A stretch of 64,000 nt of DNA, from NCBI RefSeq assembly GCF_001613935.1, contig NZ_LQCI01000003.1, forward strand, positions 602,500-666,499. Reading direction: 5' to 3'. Within the stretch, counting starts at the first letter, position 1. Every line of letters begins with the position of its first letter. The notes beneath the pieces were generated by a model. That model had not been told where the DNA came from. It saw only the letters and a list, made by a program, of their open reading frames with translations, and did not search any database. Source of the stretch: Amycolatopsis regifaucium. GTDB taxonomy: Bacteria > Actinomycetota > Actinomycetes > Mycobacteriales > Pseudonocardiaceae. Below are positions 15,340 through 25,011 of this stretch, in pieces. The position numbers and the translations under genes were made by a program.

Positions 15340-16713
15340 TCACAACACCGGAACGGCTTCCCGTCGCGGCGAGAGGGCGGCCGCGGACACCGTACCGAGA
15401 ACGCCGACACAACCCAGCGCGAAACAAACGATCCGAAATGCGTCGGTATAGGACTCGCCGGAGAGCTGCCCACCGGTAATCGACGCGAGAACGGCACCGA
15501 CAACCGCGATCGCGATCGTTTCCGTCGCCAATCGTGCGGTGGTGAACATTCCGGCCGCCGTTCCGGAATGTTCCGGGCCGACGGAACCTATCGCCAAACC
15601 GTCCAGCAATCCCATCGTCAATCCCGTGCCCGCCCCCACCAGAACGAGCGGGGCGAGCAGCGAGAGCACCCCGGACGAGGAGTTCATGGTCATCAGCAGA
15701 AAGGCGCCCGCCCCGCTCACGGCCACCGCTCCCGCGACGAACCACGACGACGGCAGCCGCCGCGCCAGCGCGGCGCCCACGGTCGGGAACAGCACGGTCG
15801 GCGCGGTGAGCATCAGCAGCCACAGCCCGGCCTCCCCGGCGCCGAGCCCGACCACCTCGATCAGGTACGAGGGCAGGTAGACCAGCAGCGGCACCAGGAT
15901 GGTCACCAGGGCGCCCGCCGCGACGGCGAGGGAGGTGAAGCCGCGGTTGGCCAGCAAGGCGAGATCGAACAGTGGATCGGCGCGCCGTCGCTCCACGAAC
16001 GGGAAGACCGCCGCGAGCACCACGGCCAGCGACAGGGCGCCGACGACGAGCGGATGTCCGAAGCCGAGATCGCCCGCTTCGACCAGTCCGAAGATCAGCA
16101 GCATGATCGCGCCCGTGAAGAGCGCGGCGCCCGCCCAGTCGACCCGGCGCCCGGAAGTCCCGGGAACTCGCGGGAGAAGCGGCGTCAGGGCCAGTACGAG
16201 CGCCGCCACGGCGGCCGGTGCGCCGAAAACGGCCCGCCAGCCCAACAGTTCGACGAGCAGGCCGCCGATCGACGGCCCGAACGCGAGCCCGATCCCGAGC
16301 ACCGTGCCGACCGAACCGAACGCGCGGGTCCTCGCCGCGCCCTGGAAGGTTTCGGTGAGGATCGCCAGTCCGCCGGTGACCGCGGCGGCCGCGCCGGTCC
16401 CGGCGATCAGCCGGACGACATCGAGCACGACGATGTTCCCCGCCACGGTGCAGGCGATGCCGCCGCCGGCGAACAACGCGAGGCCGGCCACGTAGATCCG
16501 GCGTCTGCCCAGTACATCGGCCAGAGAACCCGCGAAGACCAGGAAGCTCGCGAAGCAGGCGTTGTACCCGTTGACGACCCACTGGGTCGCCGCGAGGCCC
16601 GCACCGAGGTCGTCCGCGATGTCGGTCAGGGCCACCGAGGCGCCCGTGATGGTCAGCGGGAAGGTGAACGTGGACATGAGCACGATCACGAGGACGAGCG
16701 CGCGTTTGGTCAC
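15340..16713 (-). CDS. MFS drug-efflux-type transporter
   Basis: A 457-aa integral membrane protein with 12 to 14 hydrophobic segments. Motif A is GSLADVLGRRRIYVAGLALF after helix 2, and the helix 5 region GIGLAFGPSIGGLL carries motif C of drug/proton antiporters. WVVNGYNACFASFLVFAG is typical of DHA-type exporters. The substrate is unknown and no regulator is adjacent. The GTG start at 16713 is chosen because the hydrophobic N-terminus begins there. The 260-base space between its end and typA holds the typA terminator and nothing else I can name. Confidence 0.9.
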   Translation of the reverse strand: MTKRALVLVIVLMSTFTFPLTITGASVALTDIADDLGAGLAATQWVVNGYNACFASFLVFAGSLADVLGRRRIYVAGLALFAGGGIACTVAGNIVVLDVVRLIAGTGAAAAVTGGLAILTETFQGAARTRAFGSVGTVLGIGLAFGPSIGGLLVELLGWRAVFGAPAAVAALVLALTPLLPRVPGTSGRRVDWAGAALFTGAIMLLIFGLVEAGDLGFGHPLVVGALSLAVVLAAVFPFVERRRADPLFDLALLANRGFTSLAVAAGALVTILVPLLVYLPSYLIEVVGLGAGEAGLWLLMLTAPTVLFPTVGAALARRLPSSWFVAGAVAVSGAGAFLLMTMNSSSGVLSLLAPLVLVGAGTGLTMGLLDGLAIGSVGPEHSGTAAGMFTTARLATETIAIAVVGAVLASITGGQLSGESYTDAFRIVCFALGCVGVLGTVSAAALSPRREAVPVL

Positions 16714-16915
16714 CCCGGCAAGCTAGCGGCCCGGTACTTCGCGCGGCTAAGCGTTTTCCCGCGGTCCGCGCAGGAACCTCGCGGGCCTCCCGCACGTCCA
16801 CCGGATGGGTGGTACTCAAGCCGGTCGGGCGACGGCCAGGCCGATATGGGAATCTCGCTGTGGCGGTCGGATCGACGTGGCAGCATGGCGAGGGACAAAT
16901 CAGGAGGACTCAGGC

Positions 16916-18652
16916 GTGCGGTTAGTGACCACAGCGGCGCCCATGCTGGCGTGCGCGGCCGTGCTCCTCGCCGCCTGCAGCAATACGCCGCCCCCACCCG
17001 TGGTCAGCTCCTCGGCCTCCCCGGTGAGTTCCTCGACCACGAAGACGCCTTCGCAGGTCGTAGTGGGTGTCGACACCATTCTCGGCGGCTACAACCCGCA
17101 TAACCTCGCAGACGCCTCCCAGGTGACGTCGGCGCTCTCGCAGCTTCTGCTCCCGTCGGTGTTCCGCCCCAAGGACGACGGCAGTGTCGAGCTGGACAAG
17201 AACCTGATGAAGTCCGCCGAAGTCGTCTCGCAGCAGCCGTTCACGGTCGCCTACACGATCCGGCCGGACGCGTCCTGGTCCGACAGTGCGCCGATCGCCG
17301 CCGAAGACTTCGCGTACTTGCGCGAGGCGATGCGCGACCAGCCCGGCGTGATCGGCGCCGCGGGCTACCGGCTGATCTCCGACATCCAGTCGCGTGAGGG
17401 CGGTAAACGGGTCGAGGTCACCTTCGGCAAGCCGTACCCCGGCTGGCAGACGCTGTTCGCGAACCTCCTGCCCGCCCATCTGCTCAAGGACGCCCCGAAC
17501 GGATGGCAGGGCGCGCTGGCGACCACCTTCCCGGCCGTCGCCGGCCCCTACTCGATCAAGAGCCTCGACACCGCGCGCGGAGAGGTGATCCTGGAGCGCA
17601 ACGAGCGCTATTGGGAGAAACCCTCGGCACTGGACCGGATCGTCCTGCGTGCGGCCGATCAGGACGGCACACTGGCCGCGCTGCGCAGCGGCAACGACCA
17701 GTTCGTGATGACCAGGACCGGCGCCACCGGTCTCAAGCGGCTCGGCGAGCTGGGTTCCGCCGTGCAGCTGCACACGGTCGCCCGGCCGACGGTCGCGCAG
17801 ATCCTCCTGCGGCCGGTGAGTTCGACGCTGTCGGATCCCAAGGTGCGCGAAGGCGTCACCGCGCTGATCGACCGCGGCAAGCTGATCACCGAGGCGGCGG
17901 ACGGGGGCCCGTCGGACAAGCTCCGTGCCGACGCACAGGCCCGGGTCCCGTCGGGAACCGGTTTCCAGCCGACGATCCCCTCGCCGGGCCCGCCGTCGGC
18001 GCCCGATCCGGCCAAGGGCGAGGAACTGCTCAAAGCCGCCGGATACACCAAGGAAGCCGGAACCTGGCGCAAGAACGGGAAGAACCTTTCGCTGGTTGTC
18101 GCTTCGCCCGCCAAGCAGGAGCCGTACGCGACGATCGCCAAGGAGCTGACGGCGCAACTGGTGGCCGCGGGGATCGAGGTCAACGCGATCGCGCCGCAGC
18201 CGAGGGAGCTGTTCTCGACGCTGCTGGCGATGCCGGTGCTCAACGGCGTCCAGCAGACGACGTCCGAGGGCGCGGGCAACGTCGGCATCGACATCGCCGT
18301 GATCGGCCAGGCCACCGGCGGCGCGGACGTCGCGTCGGTGCTGGCGTCCACCTTCGGCTGCCGTCCCGATCAGCTCGCCGACAAGACCAAGGCCGTCGTG
18401 CCGGGGAACCCGCTCGGCTTCTGCGATGCGGCCCTGCAGCCGGCGATCGACGCCGCGCTGACCGGCGCCACGCCCGCCGCCGACGCGCTTTCGACCCTCG
18501 AACCGGAATTGTGGCGCCGGAATGTGGCCATTCCGTTGTTCCAGCTGGCCGATACCCTCGCCATCGGCTCTGGTATTTCCGGAGTAACCGCAGGTCCTCC
18601 TATGGTCGGCCCTTTCGGGTCGGCGGTGAACTGGACGCGGGGTCCGAAGTAG
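16916..18652 (+). CDS. Peptide-type ABC transporter substrate-binding lipoprotein (SBP family 5)
   Basis: A 578-aa secreted lipoprotein. The GTG at 16916 follows AGGAGG, and the signal ends in the lipobox LLAAC with Cys21, then a Ser/Thr/Pro-rich linker. The body matches DppA/OppA-type binding proteins: VGVDTILGGYNPHNLADASQ, SVFRPKDDGSVELDKNLMKS and FTVAYTIRPDASWSDSAPI. It lies directly upstream of a second, related binding protein. It may be an older paralogue with a different ligand range; the ligand cannot be read. Confidence 0.88.
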   Translation: MRLVTTAAPMLACAAVLLAACSNTPPPPVVSSSASPVSSSTTKTPSQVVVGVDTILGGYNPHNLADASQVTSALSQLLLPSVFRPKDDGSVELDKNLMKSAEVVSQQPFTVAYTIRPDASWSDSAPIAAEDFAYLREAMRDQPGVIGAAGYRLISDIQSREGGKRVEVTFGKPYPGWQTLFANLLPAHLLKDAPNGWQGALATTFPAVAGPYSIKSLDTARGEVILERNERYWEKPSALDRIVLRAADQDGTLAALRSGNDQFVMTRTGATGLKRLGELGSAVQLHTVARPTVAQILLRPVSSTLSDPKVREGVTALIDRGKLITEAADGGPSDKLRADAQARVPSGTGFQPTIPSPGPPSAPDPAKGEELLKAAGYTKEAGTWRKNGKNLSLVVASPAKQEPYATIAKELTAQLVAAGIEVNAIAPQPRELFSTLLAMPVLNGVQQTTSEGAGNVGIDIAVIGQATGGADVASVLASTFGCRPDQLADKTKAVVPGNPLGFCDAALQPAIDAALTGATPAADALSTLEPELWRRNVAIPLFQLADTLAIGSGISGVTAGPPMVGPFGSAVNWTRGPK

Positions 18653-18937
18653 CCCATTCGCGCTCAAGTTCGCGCCGGAGGGTGACCTTTCGCGGCACGT
18701 TCGAGTGGCGGACTGATTCCTCCTGGTAACCAATATATTTCTCGAAGTCAGCCGCAAGTTACCCTTTGGTCACGATCGCCCCGTAACTGGTGACTGTTCG
18801 TGCATTTCCTTTCTAGCGTGCACCCGCAGTGCGCCAAATGAGGTTGCTTGGCGTGTCATAGGCTCCGGGCCATCTCACCGGAGCGGTGTGGGGTCCTGTT
18901 CCGATCTCAGGAACCCAGTGCTAGGAGGGCACACTTC

Positions 18938-20740
18938 ATGAGGAAGTCCAAGGCAGTCTCCGCCTGGTCGCTGGTCGCGGCCTCCGCGCTTGTGCTGAGC
19001 GCATGCAGCGGTGGCGACAGCGGTAGTTCCGACCAGAACGGGTCGTCTACCGACATCAAGAGCATGGCGGTCGGCAAGGCGCAGAACGGCGAAAACTTCA
19101 AGCTCGCGGACACCCCGGGGTACGAAGGCACCGTCACCGTGGGTATCGACGACGGGTACTCGGGCTACAACAACGACACGCCCGACACCAACACGTCGTA
19201 CAACACCTACATCCTGACGGCCGTGCTCGCCGGTGCCGATGTGCTCGACGGCAACAACAAGGTGCTGCTGAACAACGACGTGTTCGACTCCTGGGAGGTC
19301 ACCACCAAGGAGCCGCAGACCGTCGTCTACAAGATCAAGCCGAACGTGAAGTGGTCCGACGGCGAGGCGTTCGACTGCGACGACATGTACCTGTCGTGGC
19401 TGTCGCACTCCGGTGCCGCCAAGACCGCTGACGGCAAGCAGGCCTTCCTCGCCGCTTCGACGACCGGCTACCAGCTGATCAACCAGGCGACCTGCAAGGA
19501 CGACCTGACCTTCGAGACCAAGTACACCGAGCCGTACCTGGACTACAAGGGTCTGTTCAACTCGACCGCGATCATGCCCGCGCACATCGTCGAGAAGCGC
19601 GCGAACGTCCCCGACATCACCAAGCTGACGCCGACCAGCGACTCGGCCCAGCTCAAGGCGGCGGGTGACTTCTGGACCAACGGCTTCAAGCAGTTCAAGG
19701 CCGAGGACATGCCGGCTTCGGGTCCGTACAAGATCACCCAGTTCGACGCCAACCAGAAGGCCGTCACGCTGGAGAAGAACCCGAACTGGATCGGTGGCAA
19801 GGGTGGCCCCTCCAAGATCGTCGTGAAGGCGATGGAGGACACCAAGGCCATGGCGACCGCGCTGCAGAACGGTGAGATCGACATCGCCGCTTCGACCCAG
19901 CCCGACGCCACCGCCGCCGGCACCCTGAAGAGCCTTTCCGCTCAGGGCGTCACCTATGGTTCGGCCTCGCAGCTGACCTTCGAGCACATCGACCTCAACT
20001 ACAAGCGCATGTTCAAGGACAAGAACCTGCGCAAGGCGTTCTTCGAGGTGGTCAACCGCCAGGAGATCACCGACAAGCTGCTCAAGGAGGTCCAGGCCGA
20101 CGCGAGCCCGCTGAACAGCATCGTGTTCATGCCGGGCGAGCAGGGCTTCAAGGACCTGTACAGCAGCAAGGCCGGTCTGGGCGCCGAGGCCGCGGCCAAG
20201 ACGCTGACCGACGCCGGCTGGGTCAAGGGTGCCGACGGCATCTTCGCCAAGGACGGCCAGCGCGCGTCGTTCAAGATCTCGCACAACCAGAACGCCCGCC
20301 GTCAGCAGACCGTCGAGATCATCATCTCGCAGGCCAAGCTCGCCGGTATCGAGATCACGGACGACCAGGACGCGAACTTCCTGAAGGGCGGCCGCCTCGC
20401 GGCCAGTGACTACGACGCCGCGCTCTTCGGCTGGTCCGCCGCTCCGTTCAAGGCCGAGCAGAAGTCGATCTACATCACCCGGGTCGACGACAGCAGCCAG
20501 AACTACCAGGGCCTGTCGAACCCGACGATCGACTCCGCGTTCGAGGCGGCCGTGAAGGCCACCGACGAGGCCGTCCAGCTGGAGAGCTACCAGAAGGCCG
20601 ACGCGGCGATCGCGGACGAGTACGCGACGCTGCCGCTGTTCCAGACCCCGTCCATGTGGGCGTTCAAGGGCATCGACCGCACTTACATGCAGTCGTACAA
20701 CGGTGTCCTGTGGAACGCCGGTGAGTGGGAGAAGAAGTAG
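18938..20740 (+). CDS. Peptide ABC transporter substrate-binding lipoprotein (SBP family 5)
   Basis: A 600-aa lipoprotein with lipobox LSAC (Cys23), started at ATG 18938 with AGGAGG upstream. It has the family-5 pattern YKIKPNVKWSDGEAFDCDDMYLSW, ASGPYKITQFDANQKAVTLEKNPNW and LNYKRMFKDKNLRKAFFEVVNRQEI. Codon use is strongly biased to C-ending codons, suggesting high expression. A strong hairpin follows its stop, and the permease genes begin about 180 bases further on, so it is probably the main binding protein with partial read-through into the permeases. Confidence 0.92.
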   Translation: MRKSKAVSAWSLVAASALVLSACSGGDSGSSDQNGSSTDIKSMAVGKAQNGENFKLADTPGYEGTVTVGIDDGYSGYNNDTPDTNTSYNTYILTAVLAGADVLDGNNKVLLNNDVFDSWEVTTKEPQTVVYKIKPNVKWSDGEAFDCDDMYLSWLSHSGAAKTADGKQAFLAASTTGYQLINQATCKDDLTFETKYTEPYLDYKGLFNSTAIMPAHIVEKRANVPDITKLTPTSDSAQLKAAGDFWTNGFKQFKAEDMPASGPYKITQFDANQKAVTLEKNPNWIGGKGGPSKIVVKAMEDTKAMATALQNGEIDIAASTQPDATAAGTLKSLSAQGVTYGSASQLTFEHIDLNYKRMFKDKNLRKAFFEVVNRQEITDKLLKEVQADASPLNSIVFMPGEQGFKDLYSSKAGLGAEAAAKTLTDAGWVKGADGIFAKDGQRASFKISHNQNARRQQTVEIIISQAKLAGIEITDDQDANFLKGGRLAASDYDAALFGWSAAPFKAEQKSIYITRVDDSSQNYQGLSNPTIDSAFEAAVKATDEAVQLESYQKADAAIADEYATLPLFQTPSMWAFKGIDRTYMQSYNGVLWNAGEWEKK

Positions 20741-20783
20741 GGCTTAGCCCCGCTTTTTCACCTCTCGCTTACGCGATCCTGGT

Positions 20784-20820
20784 GGTAAGGGGGCCCGGCC
20801 ACAAGCCGGGCCCCCCTACC
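20784..20820 (+). terminator. GC-rich hairpin after the binding-protein gene
   Basis: GGGGGCCCGGC pairs with GCCGGGCCCCC over a 5-base loop, and the stem extends with GGTA/TACC around one bulge. It separates the binding protein from its permeases and could set their relative expression. There is no T-run. Confidence 0.7.
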
Positions 20821-20921
20821 CGCCGGAAGTAGCTGTTGACCGTAGGGTTACCGCCACTACGGTGGACAACCGGGCGACGGTCCAGCACTTCGGCGACCAG
20901 GCCCGGATGAGGAGCAGTTCG

Positions 20922-21938
20922 TTGAACCTGGTGATCTACATTCTTCGCCGTCTGGCGATATCGATTCCCGTCCTGCTGGTCGGGACTTTTCTGTGTTTCA
21001 TCATGGTCGCCGGCACCGGTGACCCGCTCGCCGAGCTGAAGAGCAACCCGGCCATGAACCCGCAGGTACTCGCGGAGACGGCCGCGCGGCTCGGACTCGA
21101 CCAGGGCATCATCCCTCGGTACTTCTCGTGGCTCGGCAACTTCATCACCGGCGACTGGGGCGTTTCCATCGCCCAGGGCAACGCGCAGGCCCCGGTGTTC
21201 CCGAAGGTGATGGCCGCGTTCGAGGTCACCTTGAAGCTCGTCGTCGGAGCCGAGATCCTCGCGCTCATCCTCGGCGTTCTCGTCGGTGTGGTCGCGGCGG
21301 TCAAGCAGTACTCGATCCTCGACTACGTCGCCACCACGCTGGCCTTCCTGCTGTTCTCGATGCCGATCTTCTGTGTCGCCATCGTGCTGAAGGGCTACGC
21401 GATCCAGTTCAACGGCTGGGTGCGGGACCTGGGACTGTCCGATGTGCTCGGTAATCCCTGGATCCGCACCACGAGTCCGGAATCGCTGAATTTCGACGGG
21501 CCGGGCGGTTTCCTCGCCAGTTACGTCGGCGCGTATCTGCTGCCGACACTGTCCATCATGGCCATCAGCTTCGCCGCGTACAGCCGGTTCCAGCGCGCTT
21601 CGATGCTGGAGACGCTGAACGCGGACTACGTGCGGACCGCGCGTGCCAAGGGCCTCGCCAACGGCCGGGTCATCTTCCGGCACGCCTTCCGGAACGCGCT
21701 CATCCCGGTGACCACCCTGTTCTCCGTGAACTTCGGTGCCGTGCTCTCGGGCGCGATCATCACCGAGTCGGTGTTCAACTGGAATGGCATGGGCAAGCTG
21801 CTCGTCGAAGCCGTCGTCAAAAACGACACACAGGTGATGATGGGGTGGCTGGTGCTCATCGCCAGCAGCATCATCGTCGCCAACCTGATCGCCGATCTGA
21901 TGTACGGCATCCTGGACCCGAGGATTCGCGTTGGCTGA
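20922..21938 (+). CDS. Peptide ABC transporter permease (DppB-like)
   Basis: A 338-aa permease starting LNLVIYILRRLAISIPVLL, the usual DppB-type N-terminus. Six transmembrane segments are visible, and the coupling loop is YVRTARAKGLANGRVIFRHAFRNALIPV. The TTG start at 20922 is favoured because GAGGAG lies 7 bases before it; ATG at 20907 and GTG at 20862 are alternatives in the same frame. It overlaps the next permease by 8 bases. Substrate peptides are unknown. Confidence 0.92.
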   Translation: MNLVIYILRRLAISIPVLLVGTFLCFIMVAGTGDPLAELKSNPAMNPQVLAETAARLGLDQGIIPRYFSWLGNFITGDWGVSIAQGNAQAPVFPKVMAAFEVTLKLVVGAEILALILGVLVGVVAAVKQYSILDYVATTLAFLLFSMPIFCVAIVLKGYAIQFNGWVRDLGLSDVLGNPWIRTTSPESLNFDGPGGFLASYVGAYLLPTLSIMAISFAAYSRFQRASMLETLNADYVRTARAKGLANGRVIFRHAFRNALIPVTTLFSVNFGAVLSGAIITESVFNWNGMGKLLVEAVVKNDTQVMMGWLVLIASSIIVANLIADLMYGILDPRIRVG

Positions 21939-22863
21939 CTTGAACTCCCTCATCGCGGCGGAAGGCTCGACGTCCGCCGACGGCAAGCTTCCGGAAGAGG
22001 CCCTGCCCGAACCCCGGAGCCAGGGCAAGCTGGTCCTGCGCAAGTTCCTGCGGCACAAGCTGGCGATGATCTGCACGGCGATCCTGCTGTTGCTCGTGCT
22101 GACCGTCATCATCATGCCGATCTTCTGGCCGTACGACTACGAGGACAGCTCGTTCCCGTCCTTCGCCAAGCCCAGCGGGGACTACCCGCTCGGCACGACG
22201 CAGGTCGGCAAGGAGATGGTGTCGCAGATCCTGCGCGGCACGCAGTACTCGCTCCTGATCGCGCTCATCGTGTCGATCGTCGCCACCACCATCGGCACCA
22301 TTTTCGGGGCCATGGCGGGATACCTGCGTGGCTTCACCGACTCGGCGATCTCGCGCGTGACGGACCTGTTCCTGATCGTGCCGCAGATCGCCGCCGCGGC
22401 GATCCTGGCGAAGGTGTTCGGCGGCGGTACCTGGTACATCGTCGCGATCGTGCTGGCCGCCTTCGGCTGGATGCCGATCGCGCGGATCGCCAGGGCCGAG
22501 TCGATGTCGCTGTCCCAGCGTGAGTTCGTGGACGCCGCTCGCGCGTCCGGCGCCGGGACGCTGCACATCGTGTTCAAGCACCTGGTGCCGAACATGGTCG
22601 GCCTCATCACGGTCAACGCGACCCTCGCGATCGCGCAGGCCGTGTTGATCGAGGCGGCGCTGTCCTTCATCGGGCTGGGGGTGCAGCTGCCGGACACCTC
22701 GCTCGGCCGCGTCATCCTCGAGAACTACTCGCAGCTGCAGAACCGGCCCGCGTTGTTCTTCGGTCCGTTCATCGTGCTGGTGCTGATCTCGCTGACGATC
22801 AACTTCATCGGCGACGGTCTGCGGGACGCTTTCGACCCGCGGCAGCGCCGGATGAAGGCGTAA
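21931..22863 (+). CDS. Peptide ABC transporter permease (DppC-like)
   Basis: A 310-aa permease with a TTG start overlapping the previous gene. A polar N-terminal region of about 40 residues precedes helix 1 (ICTAILLLLVLTVIIMPIFW). It has the DppC features YPLGTTQVGKEMVSQILRGTQYSL and the coupling loop FVDAARASGAGTLHIVFKHLVPN. Together with the upstream permease it forms the membrane channel, and the fused ATPase on the opposite strand should power it. A family B palindrome follows the stop. Confidence 0.93.
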   Translation: MADLNSLIAAEGSTSADGKLPEEALPEPRSQGKLVLRKFLRHKLAMICTAILLLLVLTVIIMPIFWPYDYEDSSFPSFAKPSGDYPLGTTQVGKEMVSQILRGTQYSLLIALIVSIVATTIGTIFGAMAGYLRGFTDSAISRVTDLFLIVPQIAAAAILAKVFGGGTWYIVAIVLAAFGWMPIARIARAESMSLSQREFVDAARASGAGTLHIVFKHLVPNMVGLITVNATLAIAQAVLIEAALSFIGLGVQLPDTSLGRVILENYSQLQNRPALFFGPFIVLVLISLTINFIGDGLRDAFDPRQRRMKA

Positions 22864-22873
22864 GGCTCCTTAT

Positions 22874-22926
22874 CGCGTGAAGGCCCCCTTTCCTCGGCTG
22901 AGTCGAGGAAAGGGGGCCTTCACGCG
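22874..22926. repeat. Palindromic repeat, family B copy 3, perfect 23-bp arms
   Basis: Arms contain GTGAAGGCCCCCTTTCCTCG and its exact complement around a 7-base loop. It begins about 10 bases after the DppC stop. A second palindrome (23010-23062) lies nearer the stop of the convergent ATPase, so this convergent junction has one element for each gene. Confidence 0.9.
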
Positions 22927-23009
22927 TTTCGGGACGTTCTATGGACTTCGGGTACCGCGACACGCTTCAAGCCGCCGTGTGCCGCGATTCGGGCAGCCCC
23001 TCGCCCCAG

Positions 23010-23062
23010 TACATGAAGGCCCCCATCACTGCGCTAGACGCAATGAAGGGGGCCTTCATGTA
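23010..23062. repeat. Palindromic repeat, family C copy 1, imperfect
   Basis: The 24-base arms match at 22 positions over a 5-base loop. Each contains ATGAAGGCCCCC or its complement GGGGGCCTTCAT and ends near GCG/CGC. It lies just after the stop of the fused ATPase on the minus strand. Confidence 0.8.
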
Positions 23063-23072
23063 CTTCCAGAGG

Positions 23073-24854
23073 CTAGTCGGCCACCGGCGCGAGCTTGCCG
23101 GCCTGCCAGGCCGCACGGCGCTCGGCCTGCAGCACCGGGTCCGCGACCGGAGCGGCCGAGAGCAGACGGCGCGTGTAGTCCTCGCGCGGCGAGTGCAGCA
23201 CCTGGTCACGCGTGCCGACCTCGACCAGCTTGCCGTGCTGCATCACCGCGACGCGGTCGGCCAGCAGGTCGACGACGGCGAGGTCGTGGCTGATGAAGAG
23301 GCAGGCGAACTGCAGCGAACGCTGCAGGTCCAGGAACAGGTCCAGCACGCGCGCCTGCACCGACACGTCCAGCGCCGAGGTCGGCTCGTCCGCGATCAGC
23401 AGCGCCGGGTCGAGCGAGAGCGCCCGCGCGATGGCGACGCGCTGGCGCTGGCCGCCGGACAGCTCGTGCGGGTACCGGTTGCGGTAGTGGCCGCCGAGCT
23501 CGACCTTGTCCAAAAGGGACGCCACGCGCTCGTTCAGCGCCTTGCCCTGCAGGAACTTGTGCAGCACCATCGGCTCGGCGATCGACTCGCCGATGGTCAT
23601 CTTCGGGTCGAGGGTGGACGCCGGGTCCTGGAACACGATGGAGAAGTAGCGGCGCAGCGGGCGCAGTTCCTTGTTGGACATGTTCGTGATGTCCTTGCCC
23701 GCGATCGACACCGACCCCTCGGTCGGGGTCAGCAGACGGATCGCGCAGCGGCCGACGGTCGACTTGCCGGAACCGGATTCACCGACCAGGCCGACGATCT
23801 CGCCCTTGGCGATGCTCAGCGAGACGTCGTCGACCGCGCGGTTCTTCGCCTGGCCGCGGCGGCCGGGGTACTCCAGCACGAGGTTCTTGATCTCGAGCGC
23901 CGGGGCGTCCGCTTCGATCACGGCTTCGAGCTCGGCGTCCTTGAGGCGGATGTCCTCGGCGATCTTCGAAGCCTCGTCGCTGTCGGCGTCGATGCCGGAG
24001 TCGTCGAGCAGACGGCGTCCTTCGGGGCGCTGGCCCAGCACCGGCACCGCGGCGAGCAGCTTGCGGGTGTACTCCACCTGCGGCGACGCGAACAGGTCGC
24101 GCACCGGCGCCTGCTCGACGATGTTGCCCTGGTACATCACGACCACGCGGTCGGCGAGGTCGGCGACGACACCCATGTCGTGCGTGATCAGCACGATCGC
24201 GGTGTTGAGAGTGTCGCGCAGCTTGCGCAGCAGGCCGAGGATCTCCGCCTGCACGGTGACGTCTAGTGCCGTGGTCGGCTCGTCGGCGATGATCACCTTC
24301 GGGTCGCACGAGATCGCCATCGCGATGACGACGCGCTGACGCAGACCGCCGGAGAGCTGGTGCGGGTACTGCTTGAACCGCAGCGGCGGGTTCGGGATGC
24401 CGACCATCTCCAGCAGCTCGATGGCGCGCTTGTCGGCGGCTTCCTTCGAGATGTCCTGGTGCGAGCGGAGCGCCTCACGCAGCTGCCAGCCGACGGTGTA
24501 GACCGGGTTGAGCGCGGTCATCGGCTCCTGGAAGATCATCGCGATCTGGTTCCCGCGGATCTTCTGGAGGTCCTTCTCCTTGAGGTCGGCGAGGTTGCGC
24601 TCGCCGAGGCGAAGCTCGCCCGCGATCCGGCTCGTCTTCGGAAGCAACCCGAGCACCGACATCGAGGTCACGGACTTGCCGGAACCGGACTCGCCGACCA
24701 CCGCGACGATCTCACCCGGTTTGACGTCGAACCCGATGCCCTTGACGGCGTCGACAACGCCTTCGTCGGTCGGGAACGAGACGCTCAGGTCGGAGATGGA
24801 CAGAACCGAACCCGACACGCCGCCGAGGTCCGACGATGCTGCTTCAGTGCTCAC
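23073..24854 (-). CDS. Peptide ABC transporter, fused double ATP-binding protein (DppD-DppF)
   Basis: A 593-aa protein with two complete ATPase domains. The first has Walker A GESGSGKS (54-61), HQLSGGLRQRVVIAMA and IIADEPTTALDVTVQ. The second has Walker A GESGSGKS ending at Ser365, HELSGGQRQRVAIARAL and LIADEPTSALDVSVQ. Separate DppD and DppF proteins are usual, and a single fused chain is common in actinomycetes. It faces the permease genes head-to-tail on the opposite strand instead of being in their operon. The GTG at 24854 is preceded by AAGGG; the longer upstream frame is not supported. Confidence 0.93.
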   Translation of the reverse strand: MSTEAASSDLGGVSGSVLSISDLSVSFPTDEGVVDAVKGIGFDVKPGEIVAVVGESGSGKSVTSMSVLGLLPKTSRIAGELRLGERNLADLKEKDLQKIRGNQIAMIFQEPMTALNPVYTVGWQLREALRSHQDISKEAADKRAIELLEMVGIPNPPLRFKQYPHQLSGGLRQRVVIAMAISCDPKVIIADEPTTALDVTVQAEILGLLRKLRDTLNTAIVLITHDMGVVADLADRVVVMYQGNIVEQAPVRDLFASPQVEYTRKLLAAVPVLGQRPEGRRLLDDSGIDADSDEASKIAEDIRLKDAELEAVIEADAPALEIKNLVLEYPGRRGQAKNRAVDDVSLSIAKGEIVGLVGESGSGKSTVGRCAIRLLTPTEGSVSIAGKDITNMSNKELRPLRRYFSIVFQDPASTLDPKMTIGESIAEPMVLHKFLQGKALNERVASLLDKVELGGHYRNRYPHELSGGQRQRVAIARALSLDPALLIADEPTSALDVSVQARVLDLFLDLQRSLQFACLFISHDLAVVDLLADRVAVMQHGKLVEVGTRDQVLHSPREDYTRRLLSAAPVADPVLQAERRAAWQAGKLAPVAD

Positions 24855-25011
24855 CAAGATGCCCTTCGTGGGGGTACATATGGTCACGGCGCAATGTCCA
24901 TGACTCGCGCGAGGATAACCGAGAGTCGCCCGACTAAGGTCGGTGCTCGTGGCTTCCGTTCCCGACACCCTATAAAGGAATGCCCGCCGTGTTCGAATTA
25001 GTCTTCAAGCC

